In this document: piece by piece, positions 1 through 11,960 of the stretch
How positions within the stretch are numbered: position 1 is the first letter of the stretch
Layout: the number at the start of each line of letters is the position of its first letter
Origin: Moniliophthora roreri
Lineage: Eukaryota; Basidiomycota; Agaricomycetes; Agaricales; Marasmiaceae
NCBI GenBank assembly: GCA_001466705.2
Contig: LATX02000223.1
Location: 186,001-250,000, forward strand
Direction of reading: 5' to 3'
Length of the DNA stretch: 64,000 bases
The notes under the pieces: model-generated
Databases searched by the model: none
Seen by the model: only the letters and a program-made list of their open reading frames with translations
What the model was told of the DNA's origin: nothing
Made by a program: the position numbers and the translations under genes

Positions 1-3000
1 TCCGATAACGAGATGAAGAGCAAACGAGAAAGAATCAAAGCGGTAGCATCCCGGTGACGGTCCGACATTGGACCAATGTGAAGGTAGAAGGTGATCGCTG
101 ATTGGATCTCTTCGGGGTCGGGAATCTTTTCGGTGCGAACAAAGTTGCATCCTGTGAAGACGGTGTTAACATGGTGTCTTATCGTGGCAGATGTTGAAAT
201 GCTTTACCAGATGGTAGTACCAAGCCTGGACTCTCGAGCTCTGCAAAGGATTGTGCAGCGACACCGAAACCAGCTTGTGCGGCATCAGCGATCCTCGTTG
301 TTTCCTGGGTACCGCTGGTCAGACAGTGTCCTCTATTCTCGGGCACAGCCGTCACTCACATCTTCCGGCACATTACCATGCATAAAGATCAACATTCGAA
401 CTTGGGATGTCATGCTATTACGGAATTCGTCGATTTCTTGAACAGTTACCGGAGCTGCAATTGCAATCGATGGGTATGAAACTCAGCGACGAACTTGAGG
501 TAACTCACTGTCCAACTCTCGGGCGATCTCGTCATAGTTCCACTCATTCTCGGCCATGAGGTACAGAAGAAATTCATCTGATAACGCTCTTGGAGGACGT
601 AACATACGACTTAGTGTCACTGCTCTCATCTACAATCGTACCGAAATGAGTATGAGCGGTCGCAGAGATACCTTCATGACTTACCAAATGAATTGTTTCT
701 TCCACCTTCTTCGCACTCACGGAAAGGTTCTTCACATGACCCAAAACATTCTGAATTACCAGCGAGAGCTTGTCCGTATAGCCATAAAACACGAGCGTAA
801 ATCCGTTTGGTCGTGGCATAATGATGTATTGGTGACCAGCCAAGAATGCAGCGTAGGTGGTGCCTACAAGGGCGTCTTGCACGAGCTTTGCAAAGAACCT
901 ATATGCGTTCCTTAGTACGAAACCAGCCAAAAGAAAGTAACCCACTTACATGTTGAGCACGCTCTTTCGCAGGGAGCCTATCGCGACGGGACTGCAGGAT
1001 TGTCAGTCACTGCGCACCACTCGTGGTTAACGGTATAACAATACCTTCGAAGGTCGATTACAACAGATGTCTTGGGCACATTGGCATGCATCTTCCATAA
1101 ACTTGCCAGAGGCGTCTCCCAAACTCTGACCGGGAATGGTGCATCCGGCGTCTGTAAATGAGTTGAATGACCAGTATTCGTTATGCTTATGTTACACATA
1201 CCGCTGAGTGGTGATAGAGCGTAGTGGGAATGAACACATTTGGGGCTGGAAGAGAAAAGTCCGAGATGATACTCGCGCTTTCAGCCTGTAACATGCATTT
1301 CAGTCACCAGGAAAAGGCGATCTGATGCTGGACCCACCTCTTTGAGGAAACCCTTCTCAAATGGAAGTATGCTGTACAAGGTCCCACAGAACGGCTCCTT
1401 CTCCCACCTTGCTTCCCCATCAAACCTCGCAAAACCCGCTTTCTTCGCACTCAAGACCACCCTAGCATTCTCAAGTCGTGCCTGCTTCACATACTCATGA
1501 AACTTGTCTTTCTCGTCCTTTCCCATCAGCTCGCCAAGCGATGTCTCATACTCATCTCCCCATTCCCAATTCGACCTTGGCGCGGCCAATAGCAACTCGG
1601 GAGGATACGGCCGTTGCATCGTCTCGGAAATGAACATGGCATGAGGTTCTGCAGGAGCTAACTCGGAAAACCTGAATCCATTTGACATGAGCATTGCACA
1701 ATCGCGTTGGTGGTAAGGATCGAGGGGGCTCTTGCTACGTATAAAGGAAAAGTAATTGCTCATGATCAGGATGATTGAGCGATAGTTCACTGTTAGAAGT
1801 CCACGAGTTAGCCAACTCAGCGTGGAACAATGTTCATTAAACTTACGAAGCCCGTCGTCCGTCAAATCTAGAGTGAGCTCGAGATTATCGATACCTCTCG
1901 CTATGGTTACGGGTGCACATCGAAGAGCTGTGATCCAATGACGGCCTTCCAAATAGGCGTGCAATGACCCAGGTCCTTTCTGCTCTAGTAACAACGAGAA
2001 CAGGAGTGCTGGCTTGTGTCGCCAGAGAGGACCCTGGTAGTCGATGGGAAACGTCATCTGGAGTTGCGGTATATCTGCACCTGCTTGTACCATTACGAGT
2101 TTCTGAGGAAGCTCAGTAAGAAATCATTTGGAAAAGGTTATGGGCGACGTACCCCCGTTTTATCAGCCCCAACGGGATGTTCAGTGATCATTGGTAATGG
2201 GTTTGCTCTCCGGTTGCGTATTGGAGAGAACATTGTTGCGGCCAGCTCGGCGAGTCCCTCCAGCGATTCTAAGGATGAAATCGAGTCAATGACATGTAAT
2301 GGTATGCATTTGGGAGATGTACCTTTACTAACGATACACAAGTCCATCCGACTTGCACAATACTCCTTCTCCCACCACTCCATGAGTCTCTTCCTGATGA
2401 TGGTAATGATAGCCGGATCTTCAAGGAGGTCTATGTCTGCGTTCGAGGGTACCTTGCCCGTGAGTCGCAGCACATTGATCTTCTTAACAATATCATCAGT
2501 CTTGGGCTGCCTCAGAACGTGTCCATTCTTGGACAAGTGCCTCAAGACCGTCATAACGCGTAAAGATGCATCGAATGACTGTTTCTTGTTCTCCGCCACA
2601 AGAGCTTTCAACTCTTGAGATATACAAGTTGGCAGGAAGAGTGGACAATGGAATAATGCCGAGAATCGACGCAGAGCTTCGGAGAGACGGTTTGAAGCGA
2701 CATTAAAGTGAAACTTGGTGTTGGAAGCATCGGTCTCTGCATCGAATTCACCGTGACTTTTGGTGAGGAACTACTCGGACATTGAGCGCATGTTCGATTA
2801 GCAGGATTGATGTAACGTACCTCCGTGAACTCGCTTTCCTTTGGAAATTCTTTCGTGCCCTAGAGAGATACTTTAGCACGCTGGTGAACTCGCATCGTTC
2901 CACACACACCCTATGTAGCACTCGAAAGCAGAGAAGAGTTAGACTCGGCATATCGTCCTTCATGGAATTCCTTCAGTAAATATCTTCCGAATGATCGCAA

Positions 3001-3301
3001 GGGCACTCACTGGGTCCGAAAGGTGTCCAACAGCAACATTCAAGCTTACTGCGGCCTTCGTAGCATTGGGATCATGAACCACAGTGACCTTCAATCCATT
3101 TCTCAGCTTGAGAAACCGATATTCCCTATGATCCGTTTCTGGTTTCTGGATTGTTCGTTGGTAAAGGTCGTATGAAGGCACAGATTCATGTGCCGAGTTT
3201 ACTCGTTGCCATTCAGGAAGAGATTCGCCGTTGGCCATGGTGAAGACAGAAGGAAGAATAAGTCGAGGGAGATCATGAGAACCATCGGTAAAAATATCCA
3301 A
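1..3301 (-). CDS. Insulysin-like M16 metallopeptidase, partial, active-site motif missing
   Basis: M16A (insulin-degrading enzyme, Ste23/Axl1 type) protein; the 3' end lies beyond the window's left edge. The N-terminal exon (from ATG 3301, or the more usual-looking ATG at 3238) carries the strand RNGLKVTVVHDP followed by VAVGHLSDP. The frame then splices cleanly from SDP to GTKEFPKESEF (intron 2860-3010), then to FLTKSHGEFDAE (intron 2771-2820). Later blocks match the family: MEWWEKEYCASRMDLC (about 2390), FSPIRNRRANPLPM, WRHKPALLFSLL (about 2020), VWETPLASLW (about 1110), GFTLVFYGYTDKLSL (about 800), IFMHGNVPED (about 360), ITFYLHIGPMSDR (about 60). At least six introns. The zinc motif HFCEH normally sits between SDP and GT and is absent from the splice; the distal Glu region (ELKALVAENKK) remains. 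Family members degrade small peptides in cytosol or peroxisome. Here it is either a non-catalytic homologue or a pseudogene. A displaced partial copy lies at 61.5-61.9 kb. Confidence 0.8.
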
Positions 3302-4665
3302 AGGTGACGGAATAGGTCCAAGTGATCCAGATTGCTATGTGTAAAATCTCTGGAGCGATCGAGGTGGTGGTCAAGTTCAAGTTATGCCCGCGGCTACTCG
3401 GCGCTATGCTACTCGACGTCCTCACAGCTTCAGGTCTTGGATATCCTCAATATTACCGCCTCCAACCTCCAGCTCTACTACGATACAGATAAATTGACAA
3501 CTCGACAAGAAAATGGAAGACAAATGTGGATCTGATGGCTTGATAGAAATCAAGACCAAGCAGGTGACGGCTCCTCTCACACACCCGCGCACCCGCTCAC
3601 AGCCTCGCACTGAAAAGACGTCAGGAGACCTCTGAGAATATGATTCTGTGTGAGGATAAAGCACTGCCAACGGTCCTGTGGCAACGATGCCAGTGTATCT
3701 GCAAGCTCCCGTGAAAGAGACCTCGCGATTGGGCTCAGCTGGGTTTTCATCGAGCTTATCGTATGCAAGCTTGAGAAACGGGCGACTGCAACAGGCTCGT
3801 GGTTGTCGGCTTGAGCAGACTCTGTATTCAGAATACTGGTCCTTAAGAGCTCCTGAATAACGAGACGTCCGCGTCATAAATTACTCATCGTTCGTGGCTA
3901 ATGGAAAGAATGTTGATCGTCGCATTGACGGTCCCAGTGAAAAAATTGGGATAGAACAAGGAAATACATACAAGGATCAATGTGAGAAAGCTCGTTGGAT
4001 GCTAGGCTCGCTGCCTGTCTCTGTTTTCATCTAGTTTTTCCCAACTTCTCTGCTATCCTTGTCGTCTTTCGCCCGGGATTGCCCGGGATCAGCCCTGGAC
4101 AAGGCTCGAAATGAATTAGAATGGAGCCTGATATCCTAAAGGCAGTTAAGTAGGAGGTGAGAACATCCAAAATGGTAGACCTGTTTGGGTTGAACTAAAC
4201 TCATGATCTCAATGTAGGGCACTCGCGTTTAACTCGCGTCAGCCTCGTCCTTCTAAGCGCCTGCCAAATGCGTTCAGAACTATGTATATGCTTAATTTCA
4301 AAACAACATAGCTCAAACGGAGCGCAGGCTCTGATACCTCCCGCGTAGCTACCTCGACTTTCATGCAGAAAAGCCGACGAATTGCCGCCGTCATTCTTGA
4401 GTTTAACACTGAACTTGGGGGTTCGTTGATTTCTTATGCCACTGATGAGTCGTATTCTTGACTGTAACATTATTGCTCTGATATTAAAGGTGTCTTGTAT
4501 ATGATAAGTAAATTTAAATGAATCTAGCAGAGGCAGTAAGGTCGGAAGAGTATGTCTAGACGTTCGTTCAACAGGCGAACTAGGAAATTTTAATTCCGCA
4601 GTACCTGTCGAGAGTCTACACTCAAGGCATATAAGGTAGTCTACGTTCACGAAGTACAAGGAATT
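3302..4665. other. Intergenic region between M16 and P450 genes
   Basis: About 1.4 kb between two minus-strand genes. Short open frames occur on both strands around 3.4-3.9 kb and 4.2-4.66 kb, but none shows a recognisable motif, signal peptide or splice-consistent extension. It would contain the promoter of the M16 gene and the 3' flank of the P450 gene. Confidence 0.5.
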
Positions 4666-6734
4666 CTACAAGTTGACGGTTGCCTGGCGTACTAGAGCTG
4701 CGACTTTTGGACCACGAGAAACAATCTTGAGCGGGAAAGGCTCGGGTTGTCTAAAAGGTATCATGGCCGTTGGATGAGGAAATCACACCGGTGAAGACAA
4801 CAACTTACTGCGAGAAAACGACCTTAAACTTGGGATTCGGTTCAATCTCAACGCCATTCTCGTCTTTGGCTTTGTGAATCTCGAGAGTAGCCAGCATGGT
4901 TGTCACCGCCAAAAACAGACTATTATCAGCTAAAAAACGTCCGGGGCATATCCTGCGCAAGGTGTTGATAAACCCATGGAGAATTTGGGCAGATGACGAG
5001 CGCACCTTCTCCCATAACCCCATCCGGCACCAAAGTATGGCTCTGCATCACCTTCTGGCTTCGGCAGGAATCTGGTTGGACGGAAATCATGAGGGCTCTT
5101 GTATATGTTCTCGTCTAGACTCATGCCCCTGTTATCTCCTGTAAGCTGCTGGATTGTGGAGAATACAGTAGGGACTTACCGAGCATTGGGTAGGACAATT
5201 GTGCCCTTGGGGATAAACATTCCTTTGTAGACATCGTCCTCAAGCGATCGGTGTGGAATAGCTGCAAGAAGATGAACAAACTGTCACCAGAAGAGTAGGA
5301 AGAGCGTAGACACGGACCAAAATGGAGCGCTGGGTACCATCTACATGCAAAGTCAGAACCTGTTCTTGCACTTGAGCATCAAAACGCACCTCAGGACTTC
5401 CTGTATAACAGCCTCCACATACGGTAATGAGGGTCGATCCGACAGTTCCGGTAGACGTTCCGTTCCAACCACTCTATCAATTTCTTCTCGGGCTTTGCGT
5501 TGTTCCTCAGGGAAGAGGGTCATGCAGAGAAGGAACGTCATGAGACTAGAATATGTCTACAAAATAGTGAGTCAAACAATATCAGCCAAAAACGACAACT
5601 TACGCTGTCAACACCGGCGATATATGCAGTGGCACCACTGGTCTTGATGTCGTCGACATCTTGCTCATAGGTGGGGGACTTGGGATCCAGCTCCTGCAAC
5701 TGCGACGCAACGAAGGAATGTGGGGCTTCCCCTTTCGCCTTGAAGATGCGTTCCAATTAGCCGAACGAAAGACGTGAAGCGAGCGCACCTACCAGCTTTT
5801 CCGAGACAAACTTGAACGGGTATTCATAGATATTGTCAACGATGGGTTTGCTGGCACGTGCATGTGTTGCATAGAACGTTCCAGGCATCCATGATGGGAG
5901 ATATTGGACTATTCAGCCAATCAGCAGGACACAGTGCAGGCAGAAGCAAATGACATCTCACGCCAAGGGAAGAAGTCAACCATTGTATTACCAACCGCGC
6001 CTGCGTGAGCAACGCAATCCTCAATTCTCGCCCCAACTTTAAGGAATTCATCATCGTCCGACGTTACCCGGTGACCATACGTTGCGCTTGTGATAACCGT
6101 AGTAGTGAATCTGATAAGGTGGTTTACAAGCTTCTCGGGATCTTCTCCCAGATTGCAGACCAAACGTCTTGCTTCTTCTAGCTGGATTGGAGCGTAGAGC
6201 AAGCTTTCTTGTCGGCTGAAGTACTGTTGAAATGTTTTTCTGATTTTGTGGAACTGTTTTCCGTATTGGGTGAACCCAAGCATGCGATCGAGACCCATGC
6301 TAGAGGTATGGTAAAGATTCATGCCATATTCAAAAGGCGATAGGGACGGTAACGCACATTCCGATCACAGTGAAGCTGGGTCTACAGCTATAGTTTTGAC
6401 TTCGCTTCTCTAACAACTCATGAGCTGCCTCCATACTGCCCAATACGATCATATTTCTTCCAAAGACTCTCAAATACATGACATCTCCTAAGGATCGACA
6501 ACGACTTGCAATCAGATACTGTTGAGTGTGTGGAGTCGGAGGAGACGCACCGTATGTCTTGGCCCACTCATGAAATGTCTCTCCTAGTCGTTCTTGAGGT
6601 AAAATGCGGGCATGACCCAAAAATGGATCAGCTGGGGGCGATGGAGGAAGATTCTTTGGAGCCCTAGTCAGAAGCGACCAGGTGAAGAGAACAACCACTG
6701 CGCCCAAAAAGAGCAGAAGTACTTGGGGCGACAT
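4666..6734 (-). CDS. Cytochrome P450 monooxygenase
   Basis: ER-anchored haem-thiolate monooxygenase of fungal secondary or xenobiotic metabolism. The chosen start (6734) opens with a hydrophobic anchor [19 protein letters not shown], then the hinge [14 protein letters not shown]. An ATG upstream at 6857 is less likely. Motifs in order: helix C region [20 protein letters not shown] (about 6240); I-helix [12 protein letters not shown] (about 5610), giving AGxDS; K-helix EVLR (about 5400); FRPTRFLP (about 5080); and haem loop [10 protein letters not shown] joined to ICPGR. A 53-nt intron (4953-5005) falls inside the haem loop, between the second Arg codon and ICPG. The usual leading Phe of FxxGxRxCxG is Trp. 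The last exon (from about 4741) ends at TAG 4666-4668 after [13 protein letters not shown]. About nine introns; all tested junctions are in frame, so it reads as intact. Family (CYP number) not assigned; substrate unknown. Confidence 0.9.
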
Positions 6735-9347
6735 CCTTACCAGGAAGAGGGAGAGTAGTACTAAGGGTGAATGAGGCCTCACAAGGCTAAATAAATCAAA
6801 TCGACTAGGGTTCGGAGGCCCTACAGTCCTCATGATGATCGTATCATGCGAACCCACCGGGGCAAGTACTTTCTAGGTACGAACGCTTCGAAGCTAGCCG
6901 GAGTAAATTTTGAGTTACTCCATCGAATGGAAGGCGAAGTCTTTTCCCAAACTGGCTTTGACAGGCTCTAAGTACTGAGTTGTCGCAACTTTACGCGGCA
7001 GTATTGAAGTTCAAAGGAGGTTAGTTGCATCGACCCTTCCGTACTTTGGACAGATTCCGCCCTATTCTGCCAGGGTAGAATTTGAAATCGCCGAAAGGTG
7101 CGGGCCTTGATAAGGAGCATGGAGCGAGCCTAAAAGATGCTAAAGATATGTCAAGATTCAAACTTCGCAAGTCTGGCGAACCCATTACCCATACCCGGTA
7201 AATCCCCCCTCTCACTGAGAGCCTGCTAAATCTATGTATGCGTTGATGAAGGACTCGTATGTAGCTAGTTCGAACTGTCAGTTGTGGATAAAGCAAATTT
7301 CGACCAGGCACTTACCATTTGCACCCTGCAGACGGGTGCGGGTGCCGGAGACGACGACTATAACTATTCGGATGGGCCATTGTCGATAAGCATGGTGTCA
7401 TTGTCATTCTCGCACCCTTCATCTTTCAAATCCCTTATCCAAATCCCAACGGCCGCAGGGTCAAGTAGAACTCCGCATCTTTACTCCAGAATCGAAATGA
7501 TCCTAATCATCACATTTCGATGCAGCTTTGAAATCAATGGCAAATGCCGCCATCTCTGGAGAAATAACCCGTATCGTGTCGCAATGAGAGGTTTGGGAGA
7601 AGGAAAGGGTCAAAAGTCCAAAATTGACATGGTAGCAAGACGAAGGCGCGTCTGAAACGGGATCGAGGACTAGGTGACCCCATCAGGACTCCACTTTCTC
7701 ACCCTTGATTCCTTGTCGGAACACCCTTGCGGGATGTGCAGGTTGCAGCACGAACCCAGTGTAGAAAGTCCCCTGAAAAACCGTCAAGTTCGACTTTCCC
7801 ACCCACTCATACCTTCCGTATAAGGGGGAAAAATTGGCAGAAGAAGACGAATCCTCATATAAACTCGGACTCGTAACGCACGTCGTCGCACGGGTGACGC
7901 ACAACCATGCCCCACAGTTCGTTCATGGGACTTCGATGTTCGAATGCAACCTGGTAATCCGAACAATGTTTCTGTCTTTGTCTGGAAAAAATCGGGGTGA
8001 AATTCCGTTGACTCTCGTCTGAATGGAATGGACTACAACGATGTGAAATACGTTATTTTCCCGAGATAACCTTTGAAGATAATTGTCTGGATTAACCCGA
8101 AAAATGAGAACAGTCTTTAGCCTGACAGTCAACCTATATCAACCCGAGTACTGTACCGGAAGGAAAACAGACAACCGGTAACGCGTAACGCGAGCCCGAA
8201 AAGTTGTTAACTGAGCTCAGGTAACGCAGTAACGTGGGTCCAGCTGTTAGGGAATTTGCGTTACATCCACAAAAACGGCTACAAAGAGCCACTAATGGCG
8301 AGTTTTGATATGTTCCTGTATAACTCAAGAAATTCAGTGCAGCTTAATTTTTGACGTGTAACGTGTAACGCTGGCTCGGTTATTAGCGTTTTCACAATTG
8401 AGGCTGTAACGCATACTTGGCCAGTTGTCTGCCTTCCTTCCGGTGCAGCCTGAGTAAGCTTTTCCCGATCATAACCTGCGATATACCCCTATTCACATAT
8501 CCATGGTACAGTAACCCGAAATAAGAGTTATGGTCAATTCCCAATTCAAGATATCTGACTGCTGCTAGTACTAAATCACCCATAACCGAAGTTTCTCAGG
8601 GTGCACTTCCTCTCAGTTGTTAAAATCATGTTTGCTCACTCTGAATACTCTTCTACCATTTCTTCTACCATCATTCCTCCATCAGCTCCATATCCCAACC
8701 ATTCTTGATGCATATGAGGCAGCAGGGACACCCGTGAAAGCAGCCGAGTAGGGGTAGTAATATGGAGCCAATAGCACCAAGTTTCCAAGACTAGGCATAG
8801 ATCTGTTGTGCTGCAGCTTTCTGTGTCTCATAATGGATACTTTCTGCCATGTCAGTGCTATGGTGTCTGTGGAAGCCAACAGCATTTATCTCACTACACT
8901 ATACAATATTTTATTGGAGTAATGGTTAGTAACCTACTGCCTTTGATAGTTGAGGGAGTGAGTGGGGAAGAAGGCGCTGGTGCTGCGCCGCGCGCCTATT
9001 GATTGATTGGAGCCTCTCAGGGCCATCTCAGGTTGAAATTGGTGGCCTGAACACAGGTTGATACACCCAGGTTTTTGCCTTAATTCAGCTTAGTCCTTCA
9101 GAATTAACCGGGTTGATACGAGGATAACAATGGTTAACATAGCATTTCGGGTTATATTTCTCGGGTTATATTGCTCGAGTTGAAAATTTCTCCTATCTCG
9201 GGGAGAAAACACCTCATGCTACAACGATACCCCCTCTATATCGAGTTGTACAGTACAGATCAAAATCCTTATACCGAAATAAATATTGAACTTCTATTAC
9301 TAGTATCACCTCTCCGAAAATAGGAAAATAAGGGCCGTATTCGGATA
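6735..9347. other. Gene-poor region with TAACG-rich patch and CpG-poor relic
   Basis: About 2.6 kb with only short, motif-free open frames. Two textures stand out: a patch at about 8170-8420 with many TAACG words, and a stretch at about 8600-8990 that is nearly free of CpG and ends in a GC-rich block of GCGCC words. Both look like remains of mobile or repeated DNA rather than genes. The promoter of the P450 gene must lie near 6735-6900. Confidence 0.45.
8170..8420. repeat. Patch of TAACG words
   Basis: The words GTAACGCGTAACGC (about 8179), GTAACGCAGTAACG (about 8221), GTAACGTGTAACGC (about 8359) and TGTAACGC (about 8406) recur on the + strand within 250 bases, most of them as close doublets. 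No coding potential is seen. Could be a degraded repeat or a cluster of binding sites; function unknown. Confidence 0.4.
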
Positions 9348-11909
9348 CTAGAGATCTCCGGGAGCCAGTGCGTTGTAAGCGGGACAAAGTTCGTCCCAAG
9401 CAGCTATTTCGGCAAATACAATTAGGAATTGCGTGCAGAAGAAGGCAAGAGACATACGAGGAATAGTAGGCTCAATCCAGTTCTTCCACTCCGGAGTCCT
9501 TTCAGCAAAGACAACTGCGAGACCTCTGCGGATGCAAGAGAATGAGCGAGATGTCATTTTCATGATAAGATGAGAAACGCACACTTCTAAATGCCAGTCG
9601 ATGTGGCAGTGAAGGAACCAAGGACCAGGATTATCGGTGAAGAATCGGATTGTGACATTGTCCCCTCCTTTTCCGGAGTTCACGACGTCTCGCCGGGGCT
9701 ATTGGCATGGTGGGTAATAATGTATTCTGAGGATGCAGATGCTTACGGGATCGACATAGTTGTATTCATTGCTGCCAGCGCTTCGAACAACGTCAAATGC
9801 GTGCTGGGGGAATCACAATCAGTAAAAGGAAAGACACAGAAAGTATCTGTTGAATGAAGACATACGCCGTGTAGATGCATCGGACGCTAGCACGAGGTAA
9901 TATGAGTAATTGTTCTTTGGGTACAACTGAAGGGGCGTACCTCGAAGCCTTTCACACCAGCACCGGTGAAAGACAGCTCAATCGAGGCATTCGCTGGTAG
10001 CTCATAGACCGATCCTTTCGGTAGAAGATCCCCGGGCTGTCGAGCACCGCTCAAGATTTGTAGAAGAACTGGAACAGTCGGTGACACGTATTCAACGTTG
10101 TTAATCATGAAGTGATCGCTTGACTGTTACATAGATCAGGATATGATCTATATTCAAGGGGGAGGTACATTACGGTTGAAATGTGTAAGTTAAGAGCGAA
10201 ATCTACGCCTCCGGGGAATGGTTGTCCTGGAGCACCGGGGTTCTCGAGAGGCTACAGAAACGTTCAACACCACGTAGCATTCCATGGAGAAGATACTCAC
10301 GTGAAGGTCAACCTCATTCAACAGCCTTCTCCCGGTTTGGCGGGTGGTCGGTTCACGCTCCGGTGCCCCTACGTAGCGGAGGATGGCAGAGTTGATGCCG
10401 TCGTTGAAGCCATTTCTACCTTTGCTCGGGTCAGCCCGGATCCCTGATGGTCGAAAGTTAAGTCCAAGGGCAATACGGATATAAATCACTACGAACAGTA
10501 ATTCCCAACCGGCTGATTGGAGCTGAGCTAGAAAGGACGTTTAGAATAAGAGCTAAGCTGCGATGCCGTCGTACGACGTACTATAAAGGAATACCGTTGA
10601 CCTAAGAGTATATGATGAGCGCTCAAATTCTCTTTTAGGATGATGAGTTAATGACCCACCGATGAAGATACGAATCTGATCGACCTCGACAGGCTTGTGA
10701 TTGATGCTATCCGCCTCGATTACGGTCCTATCAAAGAGAATTAGTCGTCAAACACAGCCTCAGAGAAAGCCTTACATGGAATGACCGTCAATTGAGAAAA
10801 TATAGTCGGGATCACAGGCAACATTGATTAGCCGCATTCGGTACCTATGTCTCAAGTCAGTGTGCACCGCAGCGTACTCATAGAGACTACTCACCGTTTA
10901 CCTTGCTGTACCTGGATTACGGACAGCGGGGTCTTACCCCCATCTTTCCATCTTAATGGTTCAGGTTAGTCTCGCGGGAGTGTCAGTCGGTGGGAAACAT
11001 ACCGTCCAAGCCCATTGATCAAGGTCGAGTCAGGAACACTACAAGAGGAACGTTGAGAGGACGTTCGAGTACGGGGTAATAAAATAGCTCACGGAGCGAC
11101 CAAGGTCTTCGCTTTCTGATGGTACCAATCTAAGCGAGCAAAATATAGCTATATATTGTTTAAATAAATTGTATGTCTTACCGGCGAGCGTAATGACGGT
11201 GGATTCTACAAAATGCCAGACGAGATGAGTTTCAGCTTATAGAAACTAAGAGCACATACCATCATCTACGTCGTACATGTTGCGATAAGGATCGTTGGGG
11301 TCATAAATGACTATTGGGCCTCTGAGACCATCGCAGTATTGAGTGGCTAAAGAATGGTTGAGCACCCAGGTACCATCACAACGTACGTGATGCTTACACA
11401 GGTGAGAATGATACCAGAATGTTCCAGCCTGATCACGAACGGGGAAATCATACAGGAAGCTTGTACCCTTGGGAATCGGACACTGATTGACGAAAGCAGG
11501 TCCATCAGCCCAGTTGGTATGAGCCTGGAAAAATCCATGCCAGTGCTGTAAGAAAGGGGTGAGGTACTGTTTGTAAAAGAATGGAGAGATGGAGAGCGGG
11601 GACATACAATACTGGTCGACTGAAGCATGGTGTTATCATTGAGCTGGTTCACGACATTGATCTTCAAAGTATCTCCCTAGAGCATGTCATACATGTCAGT
11701 CGTTTCGATGAAAAACGCTGGGAGAGGTTCACCTTTTGACCAACGATGAGGGGGCCAATGGTCTGGCCACCTGCCAAAACTGCGCTACGCTTGAAGCCAT
11801 CGGGGCTCACAACCTTGTTGGAGATTACAAGGTCCGTGACTGGGCCGATCGCAGCGTAAGTTGTGGTGGCTAGAGCTACCAGTGAGAGCAATCCGCGAAT
11901 GCGTGCCAT
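9348..11909 (-). CDS. Secreted laccase (multicopper oxidase) with altered type-1 copper ligand
   Basis: Secreted phenol oxidase of the basidiomycete laccase family, about 520 residues after splicing about a dozen short introns. The signal peptide starts [19 protein letters not shown], with mature [15 protein letters not shown]. Copper motifs: L1 [18 protein letters not shown] (about 11560), L2 HSHL joined to [10 protein letters not shown] (about 11340-11410), L3 region PMHLHGHAFDVV (about 9820-9890), L4 [19 protein letters not shown] (about 9530-9620). The axial position ten residues after the L4 Cys is Leu. In L3 the motif normally reads HPxHLHGH; after the intron ending at 9887 the first codon is CGT (9884-9886), so the type-1 His reads Arg. 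Other ligand His and the Cys are present. C-terminus [17 protein letters not shown], stop at 9348-9350. A TATA-like TTAAATA lies about 45 nt upstream. Family members oxidise phenols and reduce oxygen to water; this one may be inactive. Confidence 0.92.
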
Positions 11910-11952
11910 TCCGAGTGGATGAAGATGAAGGCAATTCAGCATTCAAGCCCAG

Positions 11953-11960
11953 TATTTAAG
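11953..11960 (-). promoter_or_regulatory. TATA-like element of the laccase gene
   Basis: On the minus strand the word CTTAAATACT lies about 45 bases before the laccase ATG at 11909, a plausible distance for a core promoter with a short leader. Inferred from position and sequence only. Confidence 0.4.

Noticed and set aside
91..441. + strand frame at the left edge
   Set aside because: Antisense to M16 exons that contain the HGNVPED block; no own motif.
2016..2618. Long + strand frame opposite the M16 gene
   Set aside because: The minus strand carries clear M16 blocks over the same bases; the + frame has no motif and is a shadow.
3422..3877. Minus-strand frame of 151 codons upstream of the M16 gene
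   Set aside because: Protein-like at its start but without any domain, signal or splice link; composition changes midway.
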